This document shows, one piece after another, positions 41,234 to 50,104 of a stretch of 64,000 nt of DNA. Position numbers and translations under genes: made by a program. Below the pieces are notes generated by a model that was given only the letters and a program-made list of their open reading frames with translations, did no database searches and was not told where the DNA came from. How positions within the stretch are numbered: the stretch's first letter is position 1; each line of letters opens with the position of its first letter. Source of the stretch: Microtetraspora sp. NBRC 16547 (GTDB lineage: Bacteria; Actinomycetota; Actinomycetes; Streptosporangiales; Streptosporangiaceae); assembly GCF_030268965.1 (NCBI RefSeq), contig NZ_BSSE01000008.1, positions 124,001 to 188,000 on the forward strand. Direction: 5' to 3'.

Positions 41234-42895
41234 TTACTCCGCTGCTGCATCCCCCCGGTCCATCATGGCTATCCACTCGGACACCTCCGTCTCAGCCCGG
41301 CGTATGTCGGCAGCGCTCTGTTCTTTGTCCTCCTCCCAGCTCACGCTCTTGAAGACCTCCTCCCCTTCCCACTCAGTGAGTAGATCATGAGGTCTGTGAT
41401 CCCAATCGCTGAGCTCCCCGTAGTACTCCATGGCGCTATACAGCAGCCGGAGATCCGCCTCGACGAGTCGGTAGCGGGGGTTCACTTCATAAAAATGCTG
41501 ATGCGCGGGGCGTCGGAGGTTCACTTCGACTGCTCCAAGGTAGCTCTCCGATCCGTCCAGAAGCGCCTGGTGGATATCGTCGAGTTCGCCTCTACGAACC
41601 CCGTGTACGAGGGCGAAGGCCACTTCTGCATTTGCTAGCAGCGTGCCCAGTCCGTCGATGGAGTGGGTCGACCACACCTTGGGCGCACCTCCTAAGAGAG
41701 CTGCGGCAATGTGGAACGGCTTTGGTGGGCCGGTTGGTGTCGGGAGGATGAAGAGAGTGCCAATGGCGACGGTGAGGTTGCGTCGGAACTCCGGTACTAC
41801 ACGCATCAGCTGGCGGAATGTCTCACGCTCTATTTGCCCTGGGTAGACCTCAAGTTCGTTGAAGTGCAGCGCCACAGCGACGTCGTCATTGTTCGGGTCG
41901 CGAGGTGTACCTGGGGGCCGGAATTCCGACCCGCGCGACGGCAAGCCTGTCTCGAAGTCGCTGACAGCGAGCGTTCTCGCGGTCTCCCTCCCGCCTTGCA
42001 GGAGATGCTTCATCAACCCCCCTTCTGGAGTTTGCGGCTTCCCGAAAAAGAGCGCGGAGACCCGAACCATGTCAACCGATGTGCCCACGACAAGGCCGAT
42101 TCCTGCATAGGTGACCTGCTCTGTTTCTGCGCTGACCAAGTCCGAACCAGCGGTGGAGGTGGTGAGCCACTTCGGGTCATAACGGACTATGACTGTGCGT
42201 CCACCCAACCGAAAGGACAAGTGAGGGGACTGGCTGGACGTGTTGCGGCTGCGCATCGAGGCGCTGAAAGCCACGTACATTCCCTGCTCGACCGCAGGGA
42301 GACGCGCTTCGTCCAGAGGAACGGCGCGCTCACGCCATGACTCGAAGACGGGGCGCACCGTTCCGACGAATATTCCAGGAGCGAACCCCTGCCCAGAAAA
42401 CGGCCGAGTCGGGTCAAGGCCTGCACGTTGAGCCGCCTGTTGGACGACATCTCCACCAGGAAGCATCGCGACCCTCGGCACGTTGAGATAGTCGATGCTG
42501 CTGTAGCTCATCTTCCACGTCTGGCCAGCTTTCCTCAGCCCAGCCGTCCAGATTTCGTGCTCCGCCTTGAGCCTGGAGAGTTCCTCAACGGAGTATGCCT
42601 CCCCGTTGTTCTTGTCGACAATGCCGTGGCAGTTCGGGCAGAGCAACATGAGATTCGGCACAGCATTTCTGGCGTCGATTGACAGGGCGGGATCCGCCCG
42701 CGGCCCGCGATCGCTAAGCGCCACGATGTGAGCCGTCTGGGCCGTTGGTGTGCGTCCCGTGGTTCCAGGGTCCAATTCCTGCCGGCACATCTGGCACATG
42801 CCGTTCGCCAGCCTCCAGAGCTCCTTGCGAGCGCTCTCATTGGCCTCCGGTCCTCTGGCCACATCGCCTCCAAACATTGCCGCTTCGGGTTGCAT
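41234..42895 (-). CDS. HNH endonuclease-domain protein with long unknown C-terminal region
   Basis: 553 aa. Residues ~34-95 form an HNH domain: 'MCQMCRQELDP' (CxxC), 'TAHIVALSDRGPRADP' (catalytic His region), 'NLMLLCPNCHGIVDKN' (N...CxxCH). The remaining ~430 residues have no motif I know. Starts at 42877 or 42862 are also possible, the last with GGAGG close by. HNH domains nick or cut DNA, and fusions to large unknown domains are common in phage-defence and anti-plasmid systems. Its stop lies just ahead of the decayed CHAT locus on the same strand. Confidence 0.75.
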   Translation of the reverse strand: MQPEAAMFGGDVARGPEANESARKELWRLANGMCQMCRQELDPGTTGRTPTAQTAHIVALSDRGPRADPALSIDARNAVPNLMLLCPNCHGIVDKNNGEAYSVEELSRLKAEHEIWTAGLRKAGQTWKMSYSSIDYLNVPRVAMLPGGDVVQQAAQRAGLDPTRPFSGQGFAPGIFVGTVRPVFESWRERAVPLDEARLPAVEQGMYVAFSASMRSRNTSSQSPHLSFRLGGRTVIVRYDPKWLTTSTAGSDLVSAETEQVTYAGIGLVVGTSVDMVRVSALFFGKPQTPEGGLMKHLLQGGRETARTLAVSDFETGLPSRGSEFRPPGTPRDPNNDDVAVALHFNELEVYPGQIERETFRQLMRVVPEFRRNLTVAIGTLFILPTPTGPPKPFHIAAALLGGAPKVWSTHSIDGLGTLLANAEVAFALVHGVRRGELDDIHQALLDGSESYLGAVEVNLRRPAHQHFYEVNPRYRLVEADLRLLYSAMEYYGELSDWDHRPHDLLTEWEGEEVFKSVSWEEDKEQSAADIRRAETEVSEWIAMMDRGDAAAE

Positions 42896-43388
42896 GTATG
42901 TGCGTGCTGCTCAGACTTAACGAATCTTGCCAGCGATCGATTCTTGCAGTGTTAACTCCGTTAGGAACGTCATTCGAATGCTCAGGCACGCCTACGCAAG
43001 TCAGAACTGGCTCCGTTCTTTAGCTGGGGCGGTGGCCTGCTTGCCAGGTGTGGTGGCATCGTTGGCGTCGGTAGACGTTCCAGCCGACGTAGTGCCATGG
43101 TGCGTTGGGCACGACAGGCTACGGGAAGATGATCCATGGTCGCTCCCGGTGCTCTGCATCACCATAAACCGGCCCACCGACAATGCGTGCTGTAGTTTTC
43201 AGCGGTTGGCTTCGTACGTGTCCTGTCGTCCGCGCTCGCCTACGTGCGGTGGCGGCTGTCGCCGTGCTCGGTGCGTGCTCGCACGCCCCATCACGTGTTG
43301 TCAGTGCCCGGCATCGCCTGACACGCAATCGACGCGGAGACGGCACCAATTACCATCAAACGGCACCGCGCGGCACTAAAAGATCTTG
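42896..43388. other. Stretch left of the first att repeat
   Basis: No supported gene. The last ~60 bp before the att copy contain CGGCAC three times (near 43341, 43360 and 43370). Arm-type integrase sites are often repeated like this, but I cannot prove it. GC falls slightly near 43340-43385. Confidence 0.35.
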
Positions 43389-43433
43389 CTTCTAATCCGA
43401 CGGTCGGGGGTTCGAATCCCTCAGGGCGCGCTC
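43389..43433 (+). repeat. att repeat 1: 3' half of tRNA-Arg(UCU)
   Basis: 45 bp identical to three later copies. It begins in the anticodon loop (CTTCTAA, anticodon TCT) and runs through the variable loop, T stem-loop (GGGGG-TTCGAAT-CCCTC) and 3' acceptor strand AGGGCGC plus G. No D arm or 5' acceptor strand precedes it, so it is not a functional tRNA. This is the classic footprint left by integrases that use tRNA 3' ends. Confidence 0.92.
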
Positions 43434-43898
43434 ATCATCATGGCCCTGACCTGCGGTTTCTCGTCCGCGAGGGGCTTCGGTGCGACCAGCAGGTCCCGGA
43501 TGGTTGCTCGTTGTTTGCTCGCGTGTACGGATCGGGCACACGGTAGATCGTTTAGATGGGCAGTGTCAGGTCGGCCCTTAAGGACGATCATCTGAAGACC
43601 AAGACAGAACGGCCCCCGCAGGCTGCTGCGCCCGGTGGCGGCATACTGACGGCCAAGCGCGGGCCAAGCGGACTCTTCTCTTGCAACGCGGCGAGCCGGT
43701 GAGCTTGGTCCAGAGACGGACGCCCGTGCAGCGGGGGCCACGAATCTGCTCTTCGGATGTCAGGGCCGCCAAGCCCTCCTATTAGGTAGCGCACTGCCTA
43801 TTGGGGAACTGCACGTCCCTGCACAGGCTCACTGCTGGGCGAACATCGGAGCGTGGGAGGGCTCGACCGGCGATCACCTGTTGCAGCCCTGACCCATG
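43434..43898. other. Left end of unit 1, no gene seen
   Basis: Contains a doubled TTGCTCG motif (43503-43521; GGTTGCTCGTTGTTTGCTCG, followed by CGTGTACGG) that recurs near the right end of the unit at 51737-51750. I interpret this as an arm-type binding site of the lost integrase. The minus-strand frame at 43421-43741 has no recognisable domain. Confidence 0.4.
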
Positions 43899-44456
43899 TC
43901 ATGACGGCGATTCGCTGGCGAGGTGTCCGCCTTCGTTCTCCCACCGGTATTCGGCTTGCGCGGTCATTGATGTGTCGGTGGCGCTGCCGCTTAGAACGAG
44001 GATGTCGGCGGGCCGGGCGCTGCCGCGGCCCTGGGTGGCGAGCCTGAATGCGTTCGCCGCCGCAGCCGTGCCGGTTTCGGGTGGGATCACCAGGAGTTCC
44101 CAGTTATCACCGGTGGCCGTGTGCAGGCTGAGCAGGTGCAGGTCGATGGAGCGGAACCAGCCGACCCTGATGACGCGGCCGCTGGCCGGTATCCGGTGCG
44201 GGATATTGGTCCAAGCGTCGGGATGCAGGCCGACGCGCAGCACTTTCACCTTCAGCCGGCGATCCACCTCGGCGATGAGGCCGGGCAGTTCGTCACCGGC
44301 GTTGGTGGAGTAGGGCCACCACGCGCCGTCCACGGCGCCCAGGTGACGCGGCGTGGGATCAAGTCGAAGTCGCACCGTTGCCGAGCGGTCCGGCGGCGGA
44401 GCGGGAGGCGGGACGGCGGTGGCCGGTTGGGAAGTGTGGAATTGGTTCGGCGTCAT
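43899..44456 (-). CDS. DUF5994 family protein (copy 1)
   Basis: 185 aa, ATG with GAGGGG upstream. 'VRLRLDPTPRHLGAVDGAWWPYSTNAGDELPGLIAEVDRRL' is the DUF5994 signature, shared with the second copy at 50105-50503. The C-terminal extension ('SMTAQAEYRWENEGGHLAS') is specific to this copy. Function unknown; such genes often lie near ANTAR, STAS and other stress genes of actinomycetes, as here. Confidence 0.8.
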   Translation of the reverse strand: MTPNQFHTSQPATAVPPPAPPPDRSATVRLRLDPTPRHLGAVDGAWWPYSTNAGDELPGLIAEVDRRLKVKVLRVGLHPDAWTNIPHRIPASGRVIRVGWFRSIDLHLLSLHTATGDNWELLVIPPETGTAAAANAFRLATQGRGSARPADILVLSGSATDTSMTAQAEYRWENEGGHLASESPS

Positions 44457-44765
44457 GGTCGCCGTTCCCCTCTCGACCCGCGAACGGGGCCGTCACGGTG
44501 AAACGCTGAGGGCGGCGCTGATTTGATCGTCAACGTGCGGAAGGTCCCCAGTACTTTCACCGTACTCGCCCGCGACCCGATCGTTGCTGCTCGTGTCGGA
44601 CCGGGGTGTTGGTCGTTATCGTCAGGCGAGCCGATCAGCCCCTGCAAGCTACCTCCTCGCCAGTCAGTTGGCCCGTTGGCATGGGTCCGAGGCGTGCGGC
44701 TCGCCAAGGGATGCCTCACCGCGCGACCGCGATGGCTCCCGCCGCAGCGGCTCGAAACCCAAGAT
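44457..44765. other. Intergenic region of unit 1
   Basis: 309 bp between two minus-strand genes. Some frames are open but without start signals. Probably the promoter of the DUF5994 gene. Confidence 0.35.
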
Positions 44766-44933
44766 TCAGCGGCCGGGCCGGGTGCCTCCTTGCCGGAACC
44801 GCACAAGCGCGAAGATGAGGTCGGCCACCAAGATGACCACACCGATGGTCAGCAGGTAGAACAGGCCCTTGACGACGACGCCGATGATTCCCAGGACAAT
44901 CGCCACGAGGAGCAGTATCAGGAACAGTGCCAT
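44766..44933 (-). CDS. Small hydrophobic two-helix membrane protein
   Basis: 55 aa from an ATG at 44933 with AGGAGG 6 nt upstream. Reads 'MALFLILLLVAIVLGIIGVV', 'VKGLFYLLTIGVVILVADLI', 'FALVRFRQGGTRPGR': two adjacent transmembrane helices and a basic tail. Very similar small 'hydrophobic protein' genes occur in stress-response loci of actinomycetes. The ideal ribosome binding site and composition support expression. Confidence 0.75.
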   Translation of the reverse strand: MALFLILLLVAIVLGIIGVVVKGLFYLLTIGVVILVADLIFALVRFRQGGTRPGR

Positions 44934-45138
44934 CGCCAACCTCCTTCTGGTCCTGTGGTGTCAGCGGCGGGCGAGGCGCCGTTCGCCGCCCGCACCCGCT
45001 GGCCTCCCCTTTTGTCCTCTTCCGTCCTCCTGCCACCTGGCCACTGCGCCGCGCCTGGGTGCTGTGGGGCATATTGCGAGGTGATCGGCGGCCGCGTCGC
45101 TATGCCCAGCTGAGTGACGGCCGCTGAGCTCCCTGCGG

Positions 45139-45399
45139 TTAGAGGTATTGGCCCGCCTCGGCGCTGGATGTCTTCAACACCCGCACCGACACCACGTTGG
45201 CCAGGTTGATGACCACGCCGTTGAGGTCGCTTTCGCCGCCGTACCTCGCCTGGGTCAGCACCAGACTGCGCCTCTCGTCCAGAGCGCGTGCGATCGCCTC
45301 CAGCGCCTCGGGCTCCCCACTGAAGTCTTCACTCATCACGGAGACGTCTTCGCCGCTCACCAGATGAAACCGCATGATCAGCATGATGTCGCCAGGCAC
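45139..45399 (-). CDS. Hypothetical 86-aa protein
   Basis: GTG at 45399 with AAGGGGG ~7 nt upstream. A compact beta/alpha sequence ('MRFHLVSGEDVSV', 'EALEAIARALDERRSLVLTQARYGGESDLNGVVINLANVVSVRVL'). It resembles a small sensor or binding domain, but I do not recognise a family. Confidence 0.55.
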   Translation of the reverse strand: MPGDIMLIMRFHLVSGEDVSVMSEDFSGEPEALEAIARALDERRSLVLTQARYGGESDLNGVVINLANVVSVRVLKTSSAEAGQYL

Positions 45400-45791
45400 G
45401 GGCGGCCCCCTTTCCGCCAGAATTCCCCAAGGGCACCTGCCCAGCGTGCAACGCTCTAAGCGGGTGCCCTCTGCGTCGATCTGCCCACAATGTGGATCTG
45501 GACGTTCTGAAGAAATGGTCGGCGGTGCCCTCTCACTCGGCTTGATCTAACGCGGCGGCCAACCGCGCGCCCACAGGGCACGCGCGCTCCACAGCCTTGC
45601 GGGCCACCGCATCACCTCAGCCCGGGGCTCGCGGGTATGGCGAGGAGGGAGACCACATCCGGCTATGCGCCTACGCCGCAGTGTCCACGGCTTGCTGCCG
45701 GCCGAAGTAGCGTGCACTGGTGGGGGCCGCGTCTTCACCCCGGACCAAGCAAGATCCGGTATTTCCGATGTACCCCTCCAGGGAGGCGGTC
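45400..45791. promoter_or_regulatory. Divergent intergenic region with a nested hairpin
   Basis: Lies between two divergently oriented genes (45139-45399 minus, 45792 plus). GGGCACC (45431-45437) pairs with GGTGCCC (45463-45469), and inside it AGCGT (45443-45447) pairs with ACGCT (45451-45455). This may be an operator or leader structure. Confidence 0.4.
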
Positions 45792-46502
45792 GTGACCCGG
45801 GAACGCCAGCTGACCGACGCGTTTGCCGAACTGACGGACACACTCGTCCGGGACTTCGACGTCGTCGACTTGTTGCACCAGCTCACCCTGCGCTGCGTGC
45901 AACTGCTGGATGTCGATGCGGCCGGGCTGCTGCTGACCGATCAACAAGGGCGGCTGCGTCCGATGGCGGCCTCTACTGAGCAGGCCCGCATGCTGAAGCT
46001 GCTCCAGCTGCAGAACTCGGAAGGTCCCGGTCTGGACTGCTACCGCACCGGCGAGCCGGTGACCTGTATCGATCTCGCAGCTGGGGGAGGGCGGTGGCCT
46101 CGCTTCGCCGCTGCGGCGCAGCATGCCGGCTTCATCGCGGTCCAGGCACTGCCGATGCATTGCGGTGAAAAGGTCATCGGCGCGTTGAGTCTTCTGCGCA
46201 CGGCGACCGGCCAGTTGACCGCAGACAATCTGCACATTGCGCAGGCGCTGGCCAACGTGGCCACCATCAGCATCCTGCACCAGCGTGCGCTGGAGCAGCC
46301 CGAGGCGACCGCCGAGCAGCTGCAGGCCGCACTGAGCAGTCGCGTGCTCATCGAACAAGCCAAAGGAGTGCTGGCCGAACGGCGCCACATCGACACGGAC
46401 CGGGCCTTCGACTCCTTGTGTATCTACGCGCGCAGCCGCGACCTGCGTCTGTACGCGGTAGCCGATGCCGTCGTCCACGGCAAGCTTGACATCGCCGACT
46501 GA
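45792..46502 (+). CDS. GAF and ANTAR domain antitermination regulator
   Basis: 236 aa from a GTG at 45792 with GGGAGG 7 nt upstream; ATG at 45768 is an alternative. Residues ~5-165 form a GAF sensor ('DVDAAGLLLTDQQGRLRPMAAST', 'VQALPMHCGEKVIGALSLL'). Residues ~175-235 are an ANTAR domain ('QLQAALSSRVLIEQAKGVLAERRHIDTDRAFDSLCIYARS'). ANTAR proteins bind paired hairpins in mRNA and prevent termination. Candidate targets are leader hairpins in the same unit (for example 47298-47320). Confidence 0.85.
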   Translation: MTRERQLTDAFAELTDTLVRDFDVVDLLHQLTLRCVQLLDVDAAGLLLTDQQGRLRPMAASTEQARMLKLLQLQNSEGPGLDCYRTGEPVTCIDLAAGGGRWPRFAAAAQHAGFIAVQALPMHCGEKVIGALSLLRTATGQLTADNLHIAQALANVATISILHQRALEQPEATAEQLQAALSSRVLIEQAKGVLAERRHIDTDRAFDSLCIYARSRDLRLYAVADAVVHGKLDIAD

Positions 46503-47354
46503 GCCCACCGTGTGTCCCTGTCGGGCTCACTCCATTTCTTTCTTCACCTTCGCCGTGATCGGCCGAAGGCGAGGACGAACACGTCGACGGGGATCCTCGC
46601 GAGGTCGCGCCCCCGATCACACAGTTTCCCACCCACAGGAGGCGTTGGCGTCGGTCTGCGGCTTGGGTCGGCGGTAGGCGACCAGTCCGACCATGTTACG
46701 TTTAGTAGTCATATCTTGCTGTACGTGACTGAATCCGCTGTGGGCTGCCCCGGCGTGGCGGGCGGGGAAACCGATGGACATCGATCGATCATGACGAGGG
46801 ATACCCCATGCACGAGGTACCGACTCCCCACGACCCGGCCAGCCACATCATCAGCACATGGCTAGGACAGGTGCTCTACCTGGCCGGGGCACAGCTTTCC
46901 GAGTTCCCTGTGCCAGCAGACGCACTCCTGCCGTCCCCCGCGTGCTGTATGGCCACACCAGCAGTCTCGTCCTGGCTAGCGGAGGGCCATGGCACGTCAC
47001 AGGCCTGATCCGGCAAGCTCATCCGTGACATTGAGCAGCTCCGCCGCATTGCCGAAATCCGGCCCAGCGAGAGCGTCTGGAGGAGCCCCACGTACACCCA
47101 CCTCGACCGCGACACCCCTGGGTGACGCCCGGGCCCTCAACGCCGTGCGGGATCAACTCGGGCAACGAGGCAGTTCTGTGCGTCTGGGTTGGCCCTCGGG
47201 AAGGTGGATGTTTCACGGTCCTCGGCTCAGCACTATTGGTCGTCCCCGAGAACCATCGCCCGTCTGAACGTTGATGATCTAAGCCCTCCTTGAGGAACCC
47301 CGCCCGTGGCCAAGGGCGGGCACGGGTAGTTCCCGTCTGGAAGGAGGGCCCTTT
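46503..47354. other. 850-bp region with gene debris
   Basis: A small plus-strand frame starting 'MHEVPTPHDPASHIISTWLGQVLYLAG' (46808-47008) may be a short gene or a remnant. A second piece near 46999-47125 reads 'LIRDIEQLRRIAEIRPSESVWRSPTYTHLDRDTPG'. Near 46700-46735 the GC content drops (TTACGTTTAGTAGTCATA), which may mark a promoter. The leader of the ferredoxin reductase gene lies at the right end. Confidence 0.4.
47298..47320 (+). promoter_or_regulatory. Leader hairpin before the reductase-desaturase operon
   Basis: CCCGCCC (47298-47304) pairs with GGGCGGG (47314-47320) over a 9-nt loop, 35 bp before the ATG at 47355 and just ahead of the GAAGGAGG ribosome binding site. It may act as an attenuator. 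An ANTAR regulator is encoded 0.9 kb upstream and could act here; only one clear stem is visible, while ANTAR targets usually have two. Confidence 0.4.
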
Positions 47355-48446
47355 ATGACTGGCCTGGCCAGAACCCCGATCGACGATGTCACGCTGCGCC
47401 TGGCGGACACGGCCGCCTGGCTGACGACGCCGCTCATGCCCGAGGACTACCTCACTCTGATCAACCCTTTATGGTCCTCACGAGAGCTCCGCGGCCGCGT
47501 CGAGGCGGTCCACCCTGAGACCAAGGACGTGGCGAGCCTCGTCATCCGTCCCGGCCGTAGCTGGAGCACACATCGAGCCGGCCAGTTCATCAGAGTGGGC
47601 GTCGACATCGATGGCGTACGGCACTGGCGCACCTACTCGTTGTCCTCGGCGCCGGAGCGCGGCGACGGTCGCGTCACGATCACGGTGAAATCGGTCCCCG
47701 GCGGTGTCGTCTCCACTCAGCTCGTTCACCGGACCACGCCGGGGACCATCGTCGCCCTGACCCGGCCGGAGGGCGGCTTCGTGCTGCCGGAGCCGGTTCC
47801 GTCCCGCCTGCTGTTCGTGACCGCGGGAAGCGGAATCACGCCCGTGATGGCGATGCTGCGCAGCCTGGCACGGCCCGGGAACATGCCGGACGTGATCGTC
47901 CTGCACTCGGCGCCCACCCGTGAGGAGGTCATCTTCGGGCCCGAACTCCGCACGCTGGCGGGCCGGTTCCCCAACCTGCACCTGCACCTGCAGTACACCA
48001 GGTCGAGCGGTCGGCTGAACCTGTCGCAGTTACCCGACCTGTGCCCGGACTGGCCCGAACGTCATGTCTGGGCGTGCGGGCCGACCGGGATGCTGCGCGA
48101 AGCTGAGACGTACTGGCGCGAGGCCGGCATCGCCGATCGGCTACGTGTGGAGCACTTCCGTCCTGCCGTGACGACATCGGCCGCAGGCGGCGGCGGACAT
48201 GTCCGTTTTCTTGTGAGCGGGCGGGAGGCGGACGCGGACGGCGCAACCCCGCTGCTGGTGGTAGGCGAGAACGCGGGGGTCCTCATGCCGAGCGGCTGCC
48301 GCATGGGCATCTGTTACCGGTGCACGGGACGGCTGCGGTCGGGCCGCGTCCGTGACCTGCGGACCGGACGCGAATACGGCGAAGAGGGAGAACTCATCCA
48401 GACCTGCGTTTCGGCCGCCGACGGCAACGTTGAAATCGAGCTGTGA
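47355..48446 (+). CDS. Ferredoxin reductase-like oxidoreductase with C-terminal 2Fe-2S domain
   Basis: 363 aa, ATG with GAAGGAGG. FAD-binding 'HWRTYSLSS' (~91-99), NAD(P)-binding 'FVTAGSGITPVMAMLRSL' (~153-170) and 'HVWACGPTGML', then a plant-type 2Fe-2S domain with Cys ~314, 319, 322 and ~351 ('SGCRMGICYRCTG' ... 'QTC'). This matches the electron-donor partner of membrane acyl desaturases (the Rv3230c type). It passes electrons from NADPH to the desaturase encoded 6 bp downstream. Confidence 0.92.
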   Translation: MTGLARTPIDDVTLRLADTAAWLTTPLMPEDYLTLINPLWSSRELRGRVEAVHPETKDVASLVIRPGRSWSTHRAGQFIRVGVDIDGVRHWRTYSLSSAPERGDGRVTITVKSVPGGVVSTQLVHRTTPGTIVALTRPEGGFVLPEPVPSRLLFVTAGSGITPVMAMLRSLARPGNMPDVIVLHSAPTREEVIFGPELRTLAGRFPNLHLHLQYTRSSGRLNLSQLPDLCPDWPERHVWACGPTGMLREAETYWREAGIADRLRVEHFRPAVTTSAAGGGGHVRFLVSGREADADGATPLLVVGENAGVLMPSGCRMGICYRCTGRLRSGRVRDLRTGREYGEEGELIQTCVSAADGNVEIEL

Positions 48447-48452
48447 GGACTC

Positions 48453-49622
48453 ATGAAGACCATCAGTGAGGCGGATACCGAGGAGTTCGGCCGCGAGCTG
48501 GACAAGATCCGCGACGATGTGATCGCGAACCGGGGCGAGGACGACGCGAGGTACATACGGCGCGTCATCGCCGTACAGCGTGCCCTGGAGGTGAGCGGCC
48601 GTACGCTGCTCTTCGCCTCCGTCCTGCCTCCGGCCTGGCTCGCCGGGACCGCCGCGTTGGCCACCGCCAAGATCCTGGAGAACATGGAGATCGGCCACAA
48701 CGTCCTGCACGGGCAGTGGGACTGGATGCGCGACCCCGCGATCCACTCCAGCACGTGGGAGTGGGATCTGGTGTCCCCGGCCCGTCACTGGAAGTACACC
48801 CACAACTACCTGCATCACAAGTGGACGAACGTGCTCGGCAAGGACCGGGACATCGGTTTCGTCCTGCTGCGTCTCAGTCCCGAGCAGCCGTGGCATCCCT
48901 ACTACCTTGGGCAGCCTCTCTACAACGCGATCCTGGCGCCCTTTTTCGAATGGGGAGTGGCGCTACACGATCTCGAGGTGGAGCGCGTGCGCGGTGGAGA
49001 CAAGAGCTGGAACGAGGTGTTCATCCAGCTTCGCGAGATCCTCCGCAAGGCCGGACGCCAAGTCGTCAAGGACTATGTGGCGTTTCCCTTGCTGGCCGGG
49101 CCGTTGTTCTTGCCCGTTCTGATCGGCAACTTCACCGCCAACATGACGCGCAACGTGTGGGCGCACACCGTCATCTTCTGCGGTCATTTCCCCGACGAGG
49201 CCGCGACCTTCACCGAGGAACAGGTCGAGGGCGAGACTCGCGGCGAATGGTACCTGCGCCAACTGCTCGGCTCCTGCAATCTCACCGGTGGCTCGCTCTT
49301 CCACATCATGGCCGGCAATCTCAGCTACCAGATCGAGCACCACCTCTTCCCGGATCTCCCGAGCAATCGGTATGCCGAGGTAGCGCCCCGCGTGCGCGCC
49401 CTGTGCGAGCGGTTCGGGCTGCCCTACAACACCGGTTCACTGCTCCGCCAGACCGTCCGGGTCTGGAAGCGTGTCTTCCGGCTGTCACTGCCCACGTCGC
49501 CCGGCGGCCCGGAGCGGACGGCCGCGCCCGCTCGCCTGCAGGCGGTGACGGCGCCCGCCGGCTACACGACGGGCATCGACGTTCTGGGACGCGCGCCCGC
49601 TCTGCGTGGTGCCTCAGGCTAG
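48453..49622 (+). CDS. Membrane fatty acid desaturase (DesA3-like)
   Basis: 389 aa. Three histidine boxes bind the di-iron site: 'EIGHNVLHGQWDW' (~78-90), 'HNYLHHKW' (~116-123) and 'YQIEHHLFPDLP' (~291-302). Hydrophobic segments lie at ~50-70 and ~210-235. It resembles mycobacterial DesA3, which with its reductase makes oleoyl chains from stearoyl-CoA. It is co-transcribed with the reductase gene. Desaturation raises membrane fluidity, a common cold or stress response. The last 9 bp overlap the convergent STAS gene. Confidence 0.92.
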   Translation: MKTISEADTEEFGRELDKIRDDVIANRGEDDARYIRRVIAVQRALEVSGRTLLFASVLPPAWLAGTAALATAKILENMEIGHNVLHGQWDWMRDPAIHSSTWEWDLVSPARHWKYTHNYLHHKWTNVLGKDRDIGFVLLRLSPEQPWHPYYLGQPLYNAILAPFFEWGVALHDLEVERVRGGDKSWNEVFIQLREILRKAGRQVVKDYVAFPLLAGPLFLPVLIGNFTANMTRNVWAHTVIFCGHFPDEAATFTEEQVEGETRGEWYLRQLLGSCNLTGGSLFHIMAGNLSYQIEHHLFPDLPSNRYAEVAPRVRALCERFGLPYNTGSLLRQTVRVWKRVFRLSLPTSPGGPERTAAPARLQAVTAPAGYTTGIDVLGRAPALRGASG

Positions 49623-50021
49623 CGGTGCCTCAGGCAGGCGCACGGGATCGCGATGTCTGGACGCGATCGCGCCGGACAGCGTGGGGTGGACGGTGAAGCT
49701 GTGGTCCAGTCCCGTGACGCGCAGCAGATCGACCATCCGAGGGGTCGGTGCGGCGAGCCGGAGCGTGATGCCGAACTCCCTGGTACGGCGCTGGATGCCG
49801 ACCAGTACGGCCAGCCCGGAGGCGTCGCAGAAGGACACCCCGGACAGATCGAGGATGAGTACGTTCTCGGCCCGTTGGAGCGCGTTGCGTAGACGCATGC
49901 GTAGCGCCGGGCTCGTAGCGATATCGATCTCGCCGTGCAGTCCGATGATGGTATGGGCGGGCCGGCACGCGGCCAGCAGGCGCGCGTGCGTACGGGCCCT
50001 GGAGTGGACGGTGGTGGTCAT
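49614..50021 (-). CDS. STAS domain anti-sigma factor antagonist
   Basis: 135 aa. 'IGLHGEIDIATSPALRMRLRNALQRAENVLILDLSGVSFCDASGLAVLVGIQRRTREFGITLRLAAPTPRMVDLLRVTGL' is a full STAS domain with the phosphorylatable Ser in 'CDASGL'. Such proteins bind RsbW-type kinases. The RsbW-like gene of this window is 46 kb away, so the partner is unknown. It ends within the end of the desaturase gene. Confidence 0.9.
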   Translation of the reverse strand: MTTTVHSRARTHARLLAACRPAHTIIGLHGEIDIATSPALRMRLRNALQRAENVLILDLSGVSFCDASGLAVLVGIQRRTREFGITLRLAAPTPRMVDLLRVTGLDHSFTVHPTLSGAIASRHRDPVRLPEAPLA

Positions 50022-50104
50022 GAGATCTCCGATGTCGAGAAGCTGAAGATTGGGTATGCCGTGCCCCTGGTGTAAGGGGCCGCCGGCTGTGGTCGAGCGT
50101 GCCT

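Noticed and set aside
42927-43379. Plus-strand 150-codon frame before the first att repeat
   Set aside because: Cys/Arg-rich, no ribosome binding site, no domain; typical chance ORF in GC-rich DNA.
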